NCBI GenBank assembly: GCA_025618425.1
Contig: CM046841.1
Span: 14,043,144-14,107,143 of the forward strand
Origin: Heliocidaris tuberculata
Lineage: Eukaryota > Echinodermata > Echinoidea > Camarodonta > Echinometridae
Length of the DNA: 64,000 bases
Direction: 5' to 3'
Shown here piece after piece: positions 39,401-48,766 of the stretch. Made by a program: the position numbers and the translations under genes. Every line of letters begins with the position of its first letter. Position 1 is the first letter of the stretch. The notes under the pieces are model-generated. The model saw only the letters and a list, made by a program, of their open reading frames with translations. It was not told where the DNA came from and searched no databases.

Positions 39401-40704
39401 TGTACAATTCTCTCAACGAACCTCCACTCGAGCAGCAGAATGACGAGCAAAAAGCCACAGACCCACCTTCCGGGTATCAAGCCCTCAAACGTGGCCAATT
39501 GAACAACCCAACCGATAGAGTCTTAATACCTCAATGCCTTAGCCACAAGGGGGATTCTAAAGCTAACGGAGGATCGAATGGTGGTTACCAGAGTCTTTCA
39601 CTGGGCCTGCAAGGGCCTGTAGAACATGACAGTATTTGCAAAGACACAACATCAGATATAAACACATTGGACTCACATGCGTATTACACACTAATAGATC
39701 CATCCTATCAGGGTGTAAAAAATGGAACCCCTAACGAAGAGGACTATCATACCTACGAACAAGCCCAAGGACCACAAGCATCAAAGGATCCGAACAAAAT
39801 AACCAAGGGACAAACAGGAACCGACAATGTTTATCAGGACTTGAACAAATTTACATTATCGATGAATGCATATTCTTCTCCCGGCCTTTCGGGTGGTGAA
39901 TCGTCCGAACGAGAACAGAGTGGTGAATTACATGCACCTCAGAATGGTACTGCAGTCCTTGATGATGACGATGATTACAATGGGCTAACCTTCAACCAGT
40001 CTTCAGATATCACTCGTGCACTAAAGAAACCTCATGCTAATGGTGACAATTTTAACGACGGGTATGGCGTTTTAGACCTGCCGGAAGATCAATCCTTTTC
40101 CCTTTCAGCAAACTCTCCTAAAGTTCACAACGACGATGTGTACAATTCTCTCAACGAGTCTCAACTCGAGCAGCAGAATGACGAGCAAAGAGCCACATAC
40201 TCACCTTCCGGATACCAAGCCCTTAAACTTCGCCAACCAAAGAACCCAACCGAAAGCGTCGTGAATCCTCAAGGTCATAGCCACAAGGGGGATGCTAAAG
40301 GTAATGGAGGATCGAATGGAGGTTACCAAAGTCTTTCATTGGGCCAGCAAGGTCCACGACCCACCGCTAAAGCAGAAGAAGTGGATCGACAGGATGCTGA
40401 ATCTGAATACCACAACTACCAGGACCCGAGTCAAATGGACCAACAGGGGTCGTATCCTACACCTCGAGTCTCCAATGATCAATACAATATCTTAGATTCT
40501 GGAAAGCAAGTCGGAGACTACCATTTGTACCAAGAAACAGATGACGCACGTATGGACGAGAGCGATTACGAAGATTTAGACCCAAAGATGACCTGCGAAG
40601 AAGAATATTCTACGATAGATCAGAACCCAAATCACACACCTGGGGCAACAGAGCATGCCGGTTTCGAACCAATATATAGCGATGAAGTCTACTCGGAATT
40701 TTAG
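18472..40704 (+). CDS. Gene B: CUB / MAM-like / transmembrane receptor with duplicated Tyr-rich tail
   Basis: Ten exons: 18472-18538, 25195-25554, 29845-29928, 30978-31207, 32536-32623, 33396-33485, 34215-34301, 35083-35307, 35568-35664, 38646-40704. They sum to 3387 bases, exactly 1129 codons including the stop. Order: signal peptide, CUB, MAM-like domain, a three-exon Ser/Thr stalk, transmembrane helix, and a tail of about 685 aa. It is the same family as genes A and C, with phase and length kept exon by exon. Odd features are an exact internal duplication in the tail, tandem stalk exons, a doubled splice donor, and two LINE copies in its introns. The likely role is a phosphotyrosine-signalling surface receptor; no ligand can be inferred. 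Confidence 0.87.
19071..20132. mobile_element. hAT-like non-autonomous element 4
   Basis: The ends are CAGTGGCGTAATGAG and the complement of CACTGGCGTACTGG. The 8-bp flanks AATAGTGA and AATAGTGG match at 7 of 8. The right end carries a T27-G run junction. No transposase. Confidence 0.7.
21182..24308 (+). mobile_element. CR1/Jockey-type LINE, decayed
   Basis: A Cys/His-containing lead (CHTCNQSYPSH) is followed by an AP-endonuclease domain (HFNARSLL, FDVIAISET, GGGVGLYIRD, GDFNIDIL, SDHLPIF). The reverse transcriptase follows (FGFRKEHST, LSKAFDTINH, VPQGSLLGPLLF, YVDDTNLL) and then the usual CR1-type C-terminal part ending GPKLWNNLP. It cannot be active: there is a stop in place of Trp after SET (TGA near 21626) and at least five frameshifts. 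Inserted in sense orientation in gene B intron 1. Confidence 0.88.
24553..24744 (+). pseudogene. Partial duplicate of intron end and first codons of gene B CUB exon
   Basis: Closely matches 25037-25237, running from intron sequence through the acceptor TTTGACAG into GTGAGGAAAGTTTCATAAAT, then stops matching after ACATC. It lacks the 15 bases that separate the two acceptors in the functional copy. Too short to encode a domain. Confidence 0.8.
25195..25554 (+). CDS. Gene B exon: CUB domain
   Basis: The acceptor is AATTTGACAG and the donor CCAG/GTGAGT; phase 1-1, 120 aa. It shows INITSPNYPRNYDNN, ITWQVTAPTGC and YLWLEFTTS. It has a single cysteine, so the usual CUB disulphides are absent, and the calcium-site YDG is replaced by VRQG. 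A second acceptor, GATTTGACAG ending at 25209, is also in frame and would drop five residues. Confidence 0.87.
25779..26539. mobile_element. hAT-like non-autonomous element 5
   Basis: The ends are CAGTGGCGTATCGAGGG and the complement of CAGTGCGTATCTAGGG. The flanks cacaagca and ctcaaaca match at 6 of 8. The interior is degenerate and non-coding. Confidence 0.65.
27240..27600 (+). mobile_element. RTE-like LINE 3' remnant
   Basis: Across shifted frames it reads the typical RTE tail: RMKNERLPKQTFYGELQTG, then GRPLLRYKDTLKRQLK, then NITPDILEKAV and RTLKWQ. Several stops and shifts; no reverse-transcriptase core remains. Confidence 0.7.
27820..28870. repeat. Pyrimidine-rich minisatellite
   Basis: About 1 kb of degenerate units built on TTATGTATTTCTTTGTTTT and CTATCCTCTGTTCTT, with period drifting around 40-70 bases. 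The open frames in it are low-complexity Phe/Leu/Ser, not genes. Confidence 0.85.
29845..29928 (+). CDS. Gene B exon: MAM-like domain part 1
   Basis: The acceptor is ATCTATAG and the donor TTATT/GTAAGT; 84 bases. It encodes DWACNFRSDACGLVI, with the same cysteine spacing and length as in gene A. Phase 1-1. Confidence 0.82.
30345..30480. repeat. (ATT)n microsatellite
   Basis: Near-pure TTA/ATT triplets inside gene B intron 29929-30977. Apparent Ile-only frames are artefacts of the repeat. Confidence 0.95.
30978..31207 (+). CDS. Gene B exon: MAM-like domain part 2
   Basis: The acceptor is TTTTGTAG and the donor ATTGAG/GTATCA; phases 1 and 0. It has strands AIFTIPHVF and TLSFGHYHY, and cysteines in VTVCKSQ and YSCNG, collinear with gene A. 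Confidence 0.86.
31208..32535. other. Gene B intron, no gene seen
   Basis: AT-rich; contains poly-T/poly-G at about 31823-31841, a poly-C run near 31979, and two related stretches containing GGCGG(T/C)CAT (near 31695 and 32053) that look like an old duplicated repeat. Confidence 0.5.
32536..32623 (+). CDS. Gene B exon: MAM-like domain part 3
   Basis: The acceptor is CCTTTAG and the donor AACTG/GTAAGT; phases 0 and 1. It encodes ITFTATGNTYSTLISVLDI, the closing strands of the domain. Confidence 0.83.
32624..33395. other. Gene B intron, no gene seen
   Basis: AT-rich, with a poly-T to poly-G junction at about 33258-33281. Nothing else stands out. Confidence 0.5.
33396..33485 (+). CDS. Gene B exon: stalk segment 1
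   Basis: The acceptor is TTGATCAG (an alternative at 33410 is in frame) and the donor CCTCAG/GTACAT; phase 1-1. It encodes Ser/Thr/Pro-rich sequence including INTTPLASTTAES. It is a tandem sister of the next exon. Confidence 0.68.
34215..34301 (+). CDS. Gene B exon: stalk segment 2
   Basis: The acceptor is TTAAACAG (an alternative at 34229 is in frame) and the donor GCTCAG/GTACAG; phase 1-1. It encodes SNTTPLTSTTSES and SPDVST, a close copy of stalk segment 1 about 0.8 kb upstream, so the stalk grew by exon duplication. Confidence 0.68.
34476..34887. mobile_element. Foldback element in gene B stalk intron
   Basis: The left arm GTCAGACCCAACTTCG faces a right arm CGAAGTTGAGTCTGAC. Arms continue imperfectly through AGAGCCCTCAT and its complement, over about 150 bases each. 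Non-coding. Confidence 0.7.
35083..35307 (+). CDS. Gene B exon: stalk segment 3
   Basis: The acceptor is AATTCATTAG and the donor TTAGGAG/GTTCGA; phase 1-1. It encodes Thr/Ser/Pro-rich sequence with TTSAPTHTIITPSES and a short acidic end. The last 24 bases and the donor are duplicated, so a second in-frame donor at 35331/35332 would add eight residues. Confidence 0.72.
35289..35336 (+). repeat. 24-bp tandem duplication containing a splice donor
   Basis: ATGGCAGATGAG followed by TTAGGAGGTTCG occurs twice, 35289-35312 and 35313-35336. Both copies hold the same donor GAG/GTTCGA and are in frame. Confidence 0.95.
35568..35664 (+). CDS. Gene B exon: transmembrane helix
   Basis: The acceptor is CTAACAG and the donor AGGAG/GTACGT; phases 1 and 2. 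It encodes SAVIPAVSTVFVLLIIGL and on to VYLRRR. It is collinear with the helix exons of genes A and C, all with the LPAVS or IPAVS lead-in. Confidence 0.88.
35837..38021 (+). mobile_element. Second CR1/Jockey-type LINE, 5'-truncated
   Basis: Begins inside the linker before the reverse transcriptase (ANSFNTFFTEIGPSLD). It then shows NNYRPISVLSVFSKILE, YGFRKG, IFIDLSKAFDTINH, VPQGSLLGLLLF and NAEDTN where YADD is expected, so the catalytic site is altered as well as frameshifted. The 3' UTR has a short AAGGCGA/TCGCCT hairpin and ends in (TTGAATC)n at about 37990-38021. Lies in gene B's last intron, sense orientation. Confidence 0.85.
36186..36395. mobile_element. TAAT-headed dispersed element inserted in the LINE
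   Basis: Interrupts the LINE between FNLS and the next conserved block KLKLAKV. Carries (TAA)n, TATTGCGCTTA, then ATTCCTACCTGGTACCC and CACCTGGGTGGAG. Same family as 7690-7990. Confidence 0.65.
38646..40704 (+). CDS. Gene B exon: cytoplasmic Tyr-rich tail with internal duplication
   Basis: The acceptor is ACTTGTCTAG after a poly-T tract; the stop is TAG 40702-40704. The tail is about 685 aa and acidic. After the membrane-proximal NLYNNPVY come two 246-aa units (38881-39618 and 39619-40356), then a unique end matching gene A and PIYSDEVYSEF. Each unit holds AYYTL, YHTYEQ, VYQDL, EYNGL or DYNGL, YGVLDL, DVYNSL, GYQAL and GYQSL, giving a dense YxxL array. No ITAM pair with 6-8 residue spacing was found, so the motifs look like single (ITIM/hemITAM-like) sites. 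Function is inferred. Confidence 0.9.
38881..39618 (+). repeat. Coding tandem repeat, unit 1 (738 bp)
   Basis: This is the first of two head-to-tail in-frame units in the gene B tail. It starts at VEHGSTCKD and runs to SLGLQGP. The period is exactly 738 bases (GTA at 38881 and again at 39619). Confidence 0.95.
39619..40356 (+). repeat. Coding tandem repeat, unit 2 (738 bp)
   Basis: The second unit begins VEHDSICKD and ends SLGQQGP. It keeps the frame and nearly all tyrosines. Copies are highly similar at base level, which suggests a recent duplication by unequal exchange. Confidence 0.95.
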
Positions 40705-42949
40705 TTAAGTTAGAGGCGCTGTCAGACATTTTTGTATAATCAGACAGCTAGACGCTCTGTGCTTGACAAAAGTGATGTCAAGATTGTAGTAATATGCTGC
40801 AATACTCTGTAAGTAGTGGTTTTATCAAAGGAATGGTACTGCTACCGCACTTAGTTATGAGGATATCACGACTTTGCACACATGACATTATATTTGGGAT
40901 TTTATACGCGTGAATTATAAACCGCAAAACACAAACTGGAAAGATAAGTGATTTCGAAAGCTATCTTACAATACAAGGTTTATTTTTTTTATTCAATGCG
41001 TGCGAAGTATTTTAATTCCATACGATATAAATACATTTTCTGACAGGAAAGCAGTTATTGATTTTTTCAAAGGTTGATATATTCATGTGTGTACATAGGC
41101 TAAACGAAGTATCGAGTCTGTGAGTGTGTGCGAATGTGTTTTTGTGTGTTTTACATTTAAGGAAATGTATGCGACAACTCTCCTTTATTCAAAAGTTAAA
41201 TCTGAGAACTTAAGGATACTAAGAAATTGGGTTACACATACTTTATGTACTAGCCTATATTGTACGGAGGACACTTGCGTGTGAGTTGTTTATAATTGAT
41301 ATCATGCTTCTTGTGACATGTATCACGTATAATTTTATTATCATTTCAGTTTTATTGTTTTAATAGCTGAATTCATGTGATTACTGTTAATGAAATGAAT
41401 ACGCTATGCTATACAAAGAATACAATGAAACTATCACTGTATATATGGAATGATGATAGTACATGTTATTTCATTTCTTTCTACATTTCCGAGGAAACCT
41501 AAACAAAAAAGATGTTCACACGGTGTAACATAATCAAACCAATATTCCTATGGGCCTTTATGTTACATAATTTGATAATGACAAGCTAAGTCGTTAATGG
41601 TATATTGTAAATTCTGTACATATAGACTGATCGTCGTGAATGAGAGCCATTTCACATTTCACATTTCGTATATTTTTTAAGTCTTCTCTGGATGTAGGCT
41701 TTGGCGTAGGTACGGACAAGGGCTTTGCAAAGGGGTGTGACCATTGTGACAAAAAGTTCGGCCTTGTTCTGTCTAAATCATCTCCCAGGACCGTGCTCTC
41801 CCCTTCCATATGACATCGGTACCTCTTTAAATATTAGATTATCCCTGACCCCACTGTATATTATGGACTTGCACTTATCTTTCCTTCAACTATTCTGTAA
41901 AATATCACTTTAAATTCTTCTTCTTCTACTCCTCTTCATCTCAGTCTTTCCTGTCATTGTCAACCTTTCCTTTCCTTATTTTCCTTGCAAGCTCCCCCAT
42001 CCCTCAAAAAAGAAAAAGAAAATGTCCTGTTCTCTTTCCATTTAATGGCTTATCCCACGATTCTTTCTTTGAAATTCCTAAAGAGATCAATCTTGCAAAA
42101 GGTTTATTTTCTTCCTTTTAACAAAAAAGTGGACATTTGATATTATGTTATATTACAATTCAGAATGTTGTTATGGAGAATTGAAATTCAGAGATTGTCA
42201 TTTGCTTTAGGAATGAATTCAATTATAGGTCCCCGCTTCATTAATATAGGTAGTAAATGGATATGATAGTAACTAGATATTTTTGTTTCAAAGTGATAAG
42301 TCTAACAGAATACATTATTGCATTATTGAAGGGTGCTGGTTGTATATAAAAAGAAAATAATATTGTTTTTATAATTTGAACGTCGGCAATGATAATCGTC
42401 ATGTAATTAATTATTACATCACATAAGATAATGATTATAAATATGAGTAATTTTTAACTAATGTAGACATTAAGAATATATAGATTGTTGTTTTCATGAC
42501 ATCGTTTATGTTATGTTATTTCTAATCCTACTACAAGATACTTTATATCAATACTGATAATCATAATCACATAACCACATTTACACACCCCCATACACAC
42601 AAATAATGATAAATACAAGAATTTGAATAAATCTTTACGATGACAATTTAAAACTATAAATAACAGAGGTCCATGATTCATATAATAAAATGGGGGGGCG
42701 GGGGGAAGGCTGGACATACTTTTGATTGATGTTCCTTGAGTTAACCCGTTGGCTACTGAATTCGTTAACTCTCATAGGCTTAATACAGGAGCCACAAGGT
42801 TCCCGTAGTCTATGGGTTAAGTCTGTTTCCGTAAAGTTGAAGGATGGTGACGTATAATGTGCGTGAATTTTTAAGGTTTTCTCGTTTACTATTGATTTCC
42901 TAACTCTACGTTCAGCCCAACATATAGTGTCAGCATTACAACAACAACA

Positions 42950-43008
<59 letters not shown>

Positions 43009-43126
43009 ACCAATTATCAGTACTACTACGTGCTTATGCTGCTCCTACTCCTAGTAGTGGTAGTGGTGGTAAAAGTAGTAGTAGTAGTAGTATGATTACT
43101 ATTACTTCTACTCCTAGTACGTCTAG

Positions 43127-43179
<53 letters not shown>

Positions 43180-43897
43180 TTACTACTATTACTACTACTA
43201 CTACTATTACCACTACATGTATTACTACTGCTATTACTACAACGAAATGAACGAATAATACTTGTTTAATCAGAGAATTAACATCAACAAATATCAACAA
43301 TGCACACGATAGGCCAGATCACATGAGTGAAACAAAACCTGGAACCGTGCCACTAAAATAATTTTTCATCATTATTAAAACGATGAGTTTTTAATAAAAA
43401 TACCCTATGGCGATAGGGTATTTTATTATTGTTTGCACAAAACAATGAGCAACTGATGAGAGACCAAATCTATTCAAATAAATCTGCTAAAATAACTGGT
43501 GAATCATAGTGCCACATGATGGCGTACAATGACGTTTTTGTTTTTTTTTTTTTTTATTATTTTATTATTTTATTTCTCAAATACATGGTACATGATATGA
43601 TCTGTCTTCTCTAGGGAGTTCCACTTCCACTTGTGTATACAATAATTTTACAACAAGCAGAATTATGTAAATATTTTTTTCCCTTTTTTCTGATATATAA
43701 ATATTTTACACAGAACACACATTTATGTCATTAACAAATTTCTTCATCGCTTTTTGAAAATTACATGTGAATGTCAGTGTGTGTTGGGGGCATGACGCTG
43801 TTTACACAGTAAACAAATTCAAACCTTATTTTCCAAATAGATATTTGCCTCTTGATAAATGTTTGCCTTCCAAATTGATATTTGCCCCTTCATTAGG

Positions 43898-43930
<33 letters not shown>

Positions 43931-44344
43931 TTTTTTTTTTTTTTTTTTTTTTACTTCATCCAAGCTCGATAACTTCAGTTATTTCTATCATGTCTGTGCT
44001 AAAAATTCCTTTAGTACACATTTACATTAGACCAGTAAAGGCTAGGTTCTATACCTTTTGGAAACGAGGAAATTGCCTTCAGAATACAAAACCATGAAGG
44101 TCAGAACACAATAATAATACTGGCACGTGACGCTAAACAAAACTAAATGAGGTTTTGTCTCTAATGGCTGTCTTAACCTTTAAAGATAAAGTTGAGTTCT
44201 GGGCCCTGTCTTAACCAATCGCAGCTCCTATCTCTGAAGTACACAGTTGTGATTAATTTTAAGTTGCGATCGACTCGATTTTGGCCTGTGACATAGGCGA
44301 ATCATTTGGATTTCTTTTAATTTACTTACTGCTTAGGAAACAAA
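40705..44344. other. Spacer between genes B and C
   Basis: AT-rich, with an (ACT)n array at 42949-43240 and (TA)n followed by poly-T at about 43896-43952. A short TTAACCC/GGGTTAA inverted pair lies at about 42741-42820. No gene recognised. Confidence 0.55.
42949..43240. repeat. (ACT)n microsatellite
   Basis: Long interrupted ACT/CTA triplet array; the Leu-only and Thr-only frames in it are artefacts. Confidence 0.95.
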
Positions 44345-44860
44345 ATGGAAATTTATTATGTGATCTCCGTTTGGCTGATTTCATTGGATTTTTCAAAGGC
44401 GCAGCCTGAACGTAAGTACCTTGCAGTTAAATTATGCTAATCATCAAAGGCGTACAATGACGTAATTACAATTTATTTCTCTGTTCTAATTTAACTTCAC
44501 CTCTTTTGTGAAGTTTGTTGTTGTTTTGTTTTGGTTTACTATTTTATTTCTCAAATACATGGTGCATGATGTGAATTCTTTTGATCTGTCCTCACGAGAG
44601 AGTCCCACATCCACTTTTGTATAAAACAATTTAACAACAAGCAAAATTATGTAACAATTTTTTTTCCTGATATAATTATATACATTTTATAAGGAAATAA
44701 ATTTAAATACAGCCATTTCTATCATGTATGTGGTAAAAATTAATTTAGTTCACATTCATATTGGATAGGTTATATACCTTTTGAAAACGAGGAAATTGCC
44801 TTCAGAATACAAAATCATGAAGGTCAGAATACAATGATAACATTGGTAAGTGGCGCAGTT
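43540..44860. repeat. Diverged tandem duplication around the first gene C signal exon
   Basis: TTCTCAAATACATGG and the following roughly 100 bases occur near 43575 and 44547; GAGGAAATTGCCTTCAGAAT occurs near 44068 and 44790. The duplication brackets the signal exon at 44345. Confidence 0.75.
44345..44411 (+). CDS. Orphan or alternative signal-peptide exon (copy 1)
   Basis: The ATG, 67 bases and donor CTGAAC/GTAAGT give MEIYYVISVWLISLDFSKA and QPE, nearly the same as the exon at 47827. It could be an alternative first exon of gene C or the remnant of a deleted paralogue. No separate MAM, helix or tail exons lie between the two copies. Confidence 0.6.
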
Positions 44861-45280
44861 TCCGTTTATGGTTCGTGAAGTTTTGTCCCTGATGGCTGTA
44901 ATCAATAAGTGGTAACTGTATATATAAAGGTGAGTTGTGGTCATACGATTACATTTTAAAAGAAATAGTCTCGAAACATTGGGAAAGGTTGATCATGTCT
45001 ACATAAAGTTTCGGAAGCATCAAAATGATAAGAAAGTGACCTAATCTCGCTGAAAAGCACATGCACTGTACACAGAAATGTGCATATCTGACTGCACGCA
45101 CATGTGGCATGAATGTTCGGGCCAACACTCCAGCTGTTACTAGTCGTATTTGTAATATAAAAGGATTTGAAGATTAATACTTTTCAGGGGATATTTCTAC
45201 TATGATATTCTTCCTAACTGACATTAAATGGAATGGGAAAGCTCACACATTATTTCTCATCTTTACCGAAACTCAATTTT

Positions 45281-45877
45281 CTCTTTAAAGGAGAATGAAA
45301 CCCTGGGGAAATATCAATTTTAATGAAAAGAGAGGATACAGAGAAGCAATTAAAAAAAAAGTTCCATCATAATCGGTTACGAAATGACAGAGTTATGAAA
45401 GTTTGAAAAGTCTCAATTTACTCTCTATGGCGATCCTCAAATTGGCAATGTTGCTTCAAAGTGACAAGTTTAGTAGTACAACTCTCCATATGTTTTGTAC
45501 ACAAAATTTCATATTTTCTCCATCTTTAAAGATGTTGCTTGTCTTTTTGTGAACTCAACACATGTTGTGTCAAATACATTTTTCCATGATATATCTTGAG
45601 CTAAGAAGTAGACAAAGCTGCACCTTGAGAGATAATGGGGAAAATATGAAATTTTGTGTACAAAACATACGGATAGTTGAACTACTAAACCTGTCACTTT
45701 GAAGCAACATTTCCAATTTGAGGATCCCCATAGAAAATAAATTGAGACTTTTCAAACTTTCATAACTTTCTCATTTCATAACCGATTTTGATGAAACTTT
45801 TTAAAAAATTACTTCTCTCTGTCCTCTCTTTTCATTAAAATTGATTTTCCCCAAGGGTTTCATTCTTCTTTAAGGAG
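45281..45877. mobile_element. Long foldback element (about 600 bp)
   Basis: Left arm CTTTAAAGGAGAATGAAACC pairs with right arm GGTTTCATTCTTCTTTAA, and the arms stay complementary for roughly 270 bases each (for example TTGTACACAAAATTTCATAT and its complement). Non-coding, between the two signal-peptide exons. Confidence 0.85.
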
Positions 45878-47826
45878 GATAATGGTATTTACAAAAGTAC
45901 TATTTGCAGTCATTTAAAATGAAGTTATATCATAATCAGTGGCCAATACAGTGGAGGGGGTCACAAGGGGCATGCGCCCCAATCGAATGGCGAAAAAAGA
46001 GAGGAACAAAGTGGGAGAGGGAAAGGGATTGTGAAAAGAAGATGGTAGGGTACACACACATCCTCCCCAATAATTTCTTGGATTTAACAGTTCTCATTGC
46101 ATCCATCTGGTAAGACCTTTCCACCCCTCCCCCCCCCCCCCCCTCCAATGATGACAGTGCATTAATTCACTGGCTAGACCCGCGCTGTAAATCACCGATT
46201 ATTATTCCAAAAGGTTTACAGTTAAATTCACAAAGGCCTCTGCATTAATGCGGCGGGAAAGCATGGACGAGTACGATTACAATGATGCACTGCTAAACCC
46301 CTACTCTTCATGTTACCGTCCTGGGTAGTTTATTTGTTTATCATTTACTTATTTTTTATTTTATTCTATTTATATATTCCTTTTTTTGGGGGGGGGTGAG
46401 GACCGTTATATAACAATGTGTGATTATGGTACTTGGTTTGTTAAAGCATATGGAGGGTTTTCTTGAAATGAAGGAATATTATTCATATTGTTTCATTAGA
46501 TTTCTCAAATATTTACACTTACTTCCTCACAATGAAACTTTGTAAGTGGGAACAGAAACAGTGTCAACAAACACTACTGACTGAATTGAAAGTGGATAGC
46601 AGCGGAAAGATTCGCAGCTCAGATTCCTTTCATCTGAAACCAAAACCTTGATGTTTTTTTTTTATCCGTCTTTGGTCGAAGAAGTAAAGTACTTGACATT
46701 ATAATTACCCTTATCCCGGAAATGAAGTGGTTGAACAATCTGTTATTAAAGACAGTCCTTTCGATATAGACTAATTTGAAAGGGGGTCAGTACTGTGATC
46801 TTTTAACAAAATGTATGATTCTAAACTGAAATTTACCTGACGAACTGATTTGGGACTTCATATATTCTCATATCGATTTTTGTGAGCGAAAACAAACACT
46901 GATTGATTACGTTACAGAATCACTAAATCTGCAAAATAATCACAAACGTTGCGACCCCCCCCCCCCCGCCCCTATGACCGGCCACTACTGGTAAAACATT
47001 ATCAGACATTGTCAGAAAGTCAGTGCATAGCCAATTTTCGGTCAGATACTAGTATCTCACATCGTAGTGAAAAGTACAATATTGTGTGTAGGCCCTACAT
47101 GCAGACTTTACTATTCAGAACGTGTCTTGTAACTTTCTTGATATGTCAAATTTTACTTTACCCTGTACGCGGCCATTTCTAAAACCAGTCTTTATGTCAT
47201 AGCTATATGTCCTTATCATGCTATATAGTTGAGCACTAGAGAGGGTGTGAGTGTGTATGTGCAAACAGGAATGTTATACGTAAATACGGAACTACACGTC
47301 TGCAAGTCTTGATTAATTGTATTTCTAGAGTCTATGATAAAGTCCACTATACAGGAACATACCAAGATATGTCATCCAAAAAGGGAAAACCATGAAGAAG
47401 GAAAAAAGTCACTCGTATATTTTGTAATGCCGTATATGTCAGGCAGATTGAAATATTTCACTTTATTCCACACCTCGCAAACTTTGATGTGCCTAGGTCA
47501 GTGAAAGCTGTGTGATCAGAAAGATGCTTATCCGTTACAAAAGCAGGAAATCATAAAACTATGAAAATATTAAGTACTTTTTTCTTCCAAGCCGGATCTG
47601 GAAACCGAATGAATGATCTTATATACTAATATTAATCAGCATCGCGGTCAAAGGGTCAGTGTTACAATATTACATTGCAACCGCAGCTGGATATATTCGG
47701 TTTCAGAAGAATAATTCATTTATATGCCTACAATCCTCAGCTTATGATTCTAATTAGTCACGTCGAAGGATTGTTGGGATCCATTTTATTTTATATTGAT
47801 AATTCAATTACCTTTTAAGAACTGAA

Positions 47827-47893
47827 ATGGAAATTTACTATGCTATCTCTGTTCTGCTGCTTTTACTGGATATTTCAAAGGCGCAGCCTGAAC
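47827..47893 (+). CDS. Gene C exon: signal peptide (copy 2)
   Basis: MEIYYAISVLLLLLDISKA with donor CTGAAC/GTAAGT; phase 1. It has a stronger hydrophobic core than copy 1 and lies nearest to the rest of gene C, so it is chosen as the default start. Confidence 0.78.
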
Positions 47894-48735
47894 GTAAGTA
47901 CCCTGCAGTTAAAATATGTTAATCATTTTAGGATTACTGTAATGTCTGATGAAATTTGGAAATACAGATGCCCCATAGGATAACCCCCCCCCCCCCCCTT
48001 CCTAATGGGTGGAGGGAAAGGTGGGGTAGGATGTGACACAGAAAACATATTGGAGCCAGGCTATTGGTAAGCCTATATGGGTGTGGATGGCAAATGTTGC
48101 ATTAAAAGATGCGTTCGCATGCAGAAATCACGAATTCATATCAAGGATATTATGAATTCATATTCAAGGATATAGCCTATATCATTTCATCTTAATATCA
48201 GATATTAGGTCAATTCATTCTTTCTTTTAGCTCAAAATAATGCTTCGCCACTCTTTAATTTTGTAGATAAATTGCAGGATATTCAAAATTCTTAGCCGCT
48301 GAGGATGTATGACATTTGCTCCGGCGACAATTGCTCCTGCGACAAATGCTCCTAAAAACACGACATTTGCTATTGCTCCGCGACAATTGCTCCTGCGATA
48401 ACTGCTCCGACGATATTTGCTCCTGCGACTATTACTCCTGCGACAATTGCTCCTGCGACAATTGCTCCGTCGACATTTGCTCCGATCGAGCGACAATTGC
48501 TCCGCGACAACTGCTCCGTCGATAAAAATGAATATATACGACAATTGCTCCTACGACATTGCTCCGTCGACATTTGCTCCGATCGAGCTACAATTCCTCC
48601 GCTACATTAGCTCCGTCGAAGAAAATGAATATGCGACAATATCACTGCTCTCCAACAATTGCTCCGGCGAAATACATGTATGCCGAGACAATTTTGGAGG
48701 ATTGATGACACCGGCGTGAATCCGTTTCGAGGAGT

Positions 48736-48766
<31 letters not shown>

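Noticed and set aside
38638..40704. Gene B tail as a stand-alone intronless gene
   Set aside because: A clear acceptor lies at 38645, the frame continues exactly from the transmembrane exon, and gene A has the same exon boundary.
42741..42820. TTAACCC/GGGTTAA pair as another TTAA element
   Set aside because: The ends match too poorly beyond the first few bases to claim an element; mentioned only within the spacer entry.
42927..43250. Poly-Leu/poly-Thr open frame
   Set aside because: Pure product of the (ACT)n array.
45936..46180. Possible further hAT-like element with CAGTGG ends
   Set aside because: End complementarity is weak and no convincing 8-bp flank was found.
48227..48544. Arg/Ser/Asn repeat open frame (SNCRR repeats) on the minus strand
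   Set aside because: The peptide period simply mirrors the 14-15 bp DNA repeat, and its inverted partner at 51825 gives the same peptide; no start context or neighbouring exons.
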